Position numbers and translations under genes: made by a program
The notes under the pieces: model-generated
What the model was told of the DNA's origin: nothing
What the model saw: only the letters and a program-made list of their open reading frames with translations
Database searches by the model: none
Assembly: GCF_036373705.1 (NCBI RefSeq)
Contig: NC_089853.1
Span: 29,657,568 to 29,721,567, forward strand
Reading direction: 5' to 3'
DNA from: Amia ocellicauda
Lineage: Eukaryota; Chordata; Actinopteri; Amiiformes; Amiidae
Length of the DNA stretch: 64,000 nucleotides
In this document: in pieces, positions 48,491-64,000 of the stretch
Layout of the letters: each line of letters opens with the position of its first letter
Position numbering within the stretch: position 1 is the first letter of the stretch

Positions 48491-49977
48491 TCACAATTAA
48501 AAACTTAATAGCATAGTCAATTTGGATTTGAAAACCCAGATTTAAATTGAAAAACCACCACTTTTCATATCTCTTCTTAATATTGTACTTGGAAATCAAT
48601 TGGGAAGAGTTATCAAAAACAAAACAAGGAAAAATGCTGATGCACTAACAAATGCACACGAACAAAAGGTTTGAAACTTTTTTTTGCACTAAAACCATAG
48701 CTTTATTATATTGCACATCTAGCTAAACTGGATCTACAGGTGTTAGTAAATGTCTTCGGGGGGTAGACCATTAACACTTTTCTACCAGGTACTGACACTG
48801 CTAGGTCACATAACAGTACACCATTTTAACTATTTAAGTTATTAAACTTTAATTTAATTGTATTCTTTTTAATATATTATTTAAAAAAATCTGAATTCTA
48901 CTACACAGCTTGCTACTGCTTACACATAATTGAATTCCTATGAAAGTATATTTGAAGCTCTTTGAAATAAGACAGCAAAATTCAAGAACCGCTATTTGCT
49001 CATTCTGCCCCCGCTCTCTGTCAACCTTCCCGCCACAACACAAAGTGTGCACAGATTAGTAAAGTTGCTTTTGTTTTTTAAAAAAATATGGCATCTCTAA
49101 AAGAATACATTTGAAGCCTTATTGACAATGCTTTAAATCTCTGTGACGTCCCTTGCAATATGTATAACTCTCCACTTCTGCTTACGATAATTACCCTCAG
49201 GTCCCAATTTTCAGATGTTCTTACCAAACTTGGACCTAATTGTCAGCCTCAGGCGTTCACTTCTCACTTCAATTCCATTTGCAAGTTAAAGAAAATCAGC
49301 AGAATTGCCAAGATGAAAATGGGAATTCTGTCAGCTCAGCTTTGTTTGCTTTTTACCCATCTATAAAACTTCAATCTCATTTGTTTTTTAATACCATTGT
49401 TACAACATAATGGAATACCTATGATAAACATCTCTCCAAACTGTATGTTTCACAATTTTTTTAAAGCAAATAACAACTGACATCAAAATGAATAAATAGA
49501 AGATAAAGAAGGCATTTTTTTTAATCTCCGTTCATAACGTTTCACTTCGTTTTCCCCTCCAAAAGGAACTGTGCGCACTGTTTTCATTTGATTTGTCTGT
49601 TGTTTTTTTGTCGTTTTTCATTTAGATTTTTTGTAAAAATAAAATTCCTGCAATGACCTGATATTTTGGAGAAAAGAAAGTAATAATAGAAAAAAATATA
49701 TATAATCAGTTTATCCCTTTTTTCTTTAAAAAGAAATGTGAAAAGAGGAACGCAAAAAAAAAAAAAAAAAGTCTTCAGAATCTGTCCAGGAGACTTCCAT
49801 GACGCGGTGTCTGCAGTTTTCATGAGGGAAGCTGGGTTCATGGTCAGATGGTTGCCGCACTCCATCATTGTGATGTTGGAAACTGCAGCAGTAGTTGTGT
49901 TATCATCTTCTCTGATCCCCCATGGGGGAGGAGAGAGGGGGGGCAGCCGGTATTACAGCCCATTTTTCCCTTGTTTT

Positions 49978-63262
<13,285 letters not shown>

Positions 63263-63339
63263 TTACATACCAGCCAATATGGCTCATAGCTGTTGCTGTT
63301 ATAGTATAAGCTTTTGTCTTTCTCTTGGTTCTAGAGACT

Positions 63340-63395
63340 AAATTGTACATTTTCCTGGATAAGGGCACCTGCTAATAAATAAATAAATACATAAT
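63340..63395 (+). mobile_element. L2-type LINE 3' tail fragment
   Basis: CCTGGATAAGGGCACCTGCT followed by AATAAATAAATAAATAC, matching the tail of the LINE at 55600-57100. Confidence 0.6.
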
Positions 63396-63927
63396 AATGA
63401 ATAAAAAAAATCAAATGATCACTGAATGTCAATGAAGATCCTGTTACTAAACAGCCTGGCCTGCTGGTCCTTTAATACAGTAAACTCAGTCTACAGGAGT
63501 AAGGGAGATTTCGAGCCCCTGCAGACACGTGCACTACACTGAGACAGCTGTGGCATTAGTTCACCCCAAGGGACTATGACAGTGTATTAGTAATGTTATG
63601 AACCATTTCACAGGCACGATGTGGTCACCTGATGTAACATTAACATTTTGCTAGGGTTGAAAAAAAATCTAATGTAACTAACACCCAAAACAGCTTGACA
63701 GGAGATTAGTTTATTACCTTATATAATTACTGCAATTATCAGCATGAACACATGTTCCTTCTTTCTCAAGCTATATTATTTCCAGTTAAAACCTGGAAGA
63801 TCCAGAAAGGCTTGACTGAGTGAGTAATCCCACAGGACAGATGACACAGACTACAGTTGCATCAAATCACCACTGGAGGGCAGAAGAGGCTAACATATTT
63901 TATTGAACCCCTGACAAGCGGGTTAAC

Positions 63928-63965
63928 ATATATATGTGTGTATATGTATGTGTGTGTGTGTGCGT
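63928..63965. repeat. TA/TG dinucleotide repeat
   Basis: Mixed TATATATGTGTG run near the right edge, in an FRMD5 intron. Confidence 0.8.
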
Positions 63966-64000
63966 CTGTGTTTTATTTCTAGAGATGAATGCAAAGCCAC

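Larger units (their letters stand above)
42800..49977 (-). other. FRMD5: Presumed long FRMD5 3'UTR
   Basis: Between the FRMD5 stop codon and the best minus-strand poly(A) site there is no coding exon of another gene. The stretch is AT-rich with long A, T, TA and ATT runs and one LINE 3' end. A UTR of about 7.2 kb is inferred only from the strength of the distal signal; earlier poly(A) sites may be used. Confidence 0.4.

Overview
This is a vertebrate nuclear window. It carries three multi-exon genes with GT-AG introns, poly(A) signals and no bacterial-style operons, plus Tc1/mariner, hAT and Harbinger DNA transposons and CR1- and L2-like LINEs. The transposon mix and the exon sequences point to a ray-finned fish; the species cannot be named from the sequence.

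Layout. 1-1300: upstream flank with a (TA)n-embedded MITE, then a GC-richer promoter. 1320-14275, plus strand: a complete BLM (Bloom syndrome RecQ helicase) gene, 22 exons, 1,476 predicted residues, every splice phase closing. 14460-22300: gene-poor, repeat-rich spacer with a 37-bp minisatellite, a Harbinger transposase relic, a pair of ~370-430 bp inverted repeats 2 kb apart, a decayed Tc1 and a CR1-like LINE. 22302-25309: a direct, partial, intron-containing duplicate of the BLM 3' end (exon 18 to 3'UTR) that keeps an open frame for the HRDC domain and tail. 27225-39210, plus strand: WDR76 (15 coding exons), with large introns holding a Tigger/pogo-like element, an intact DD36E Tc1 element and a hAT element with a perfect 8-bp target duplication. 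39210-42800: intergenic. 42800-63230, minus strand: the 3' two-thirds of FRMD5 (eight coding exons, C-terminal membrane segment, apparently very long 3'UTR); its 5' exons lie beyond the right edge.

BLM (recombination and repair helicase) and WDR76 (WD40 protein associated with chromatin, DNA damage and CUL4-DDB1) are nuclear genome-maintenance genes. FRMD5 is a membrane/cytoskeletal FERM protein. WDR76 and FRMD5 are convergent, as they are on human chromosome 15; BLM next to them differs from the human order. The most notable observations are the HRDC-encoding BLM duplicate with patchwork divergence, a candidate internal FRMD5 exon with a strong start context that would give a FERM-less isoform, the intact DD36E transposase, and an apparent one-base frame conflict at WDR76 exon 6. 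All gene calls rest on reading exons by eye; no alignment or expression data were available.
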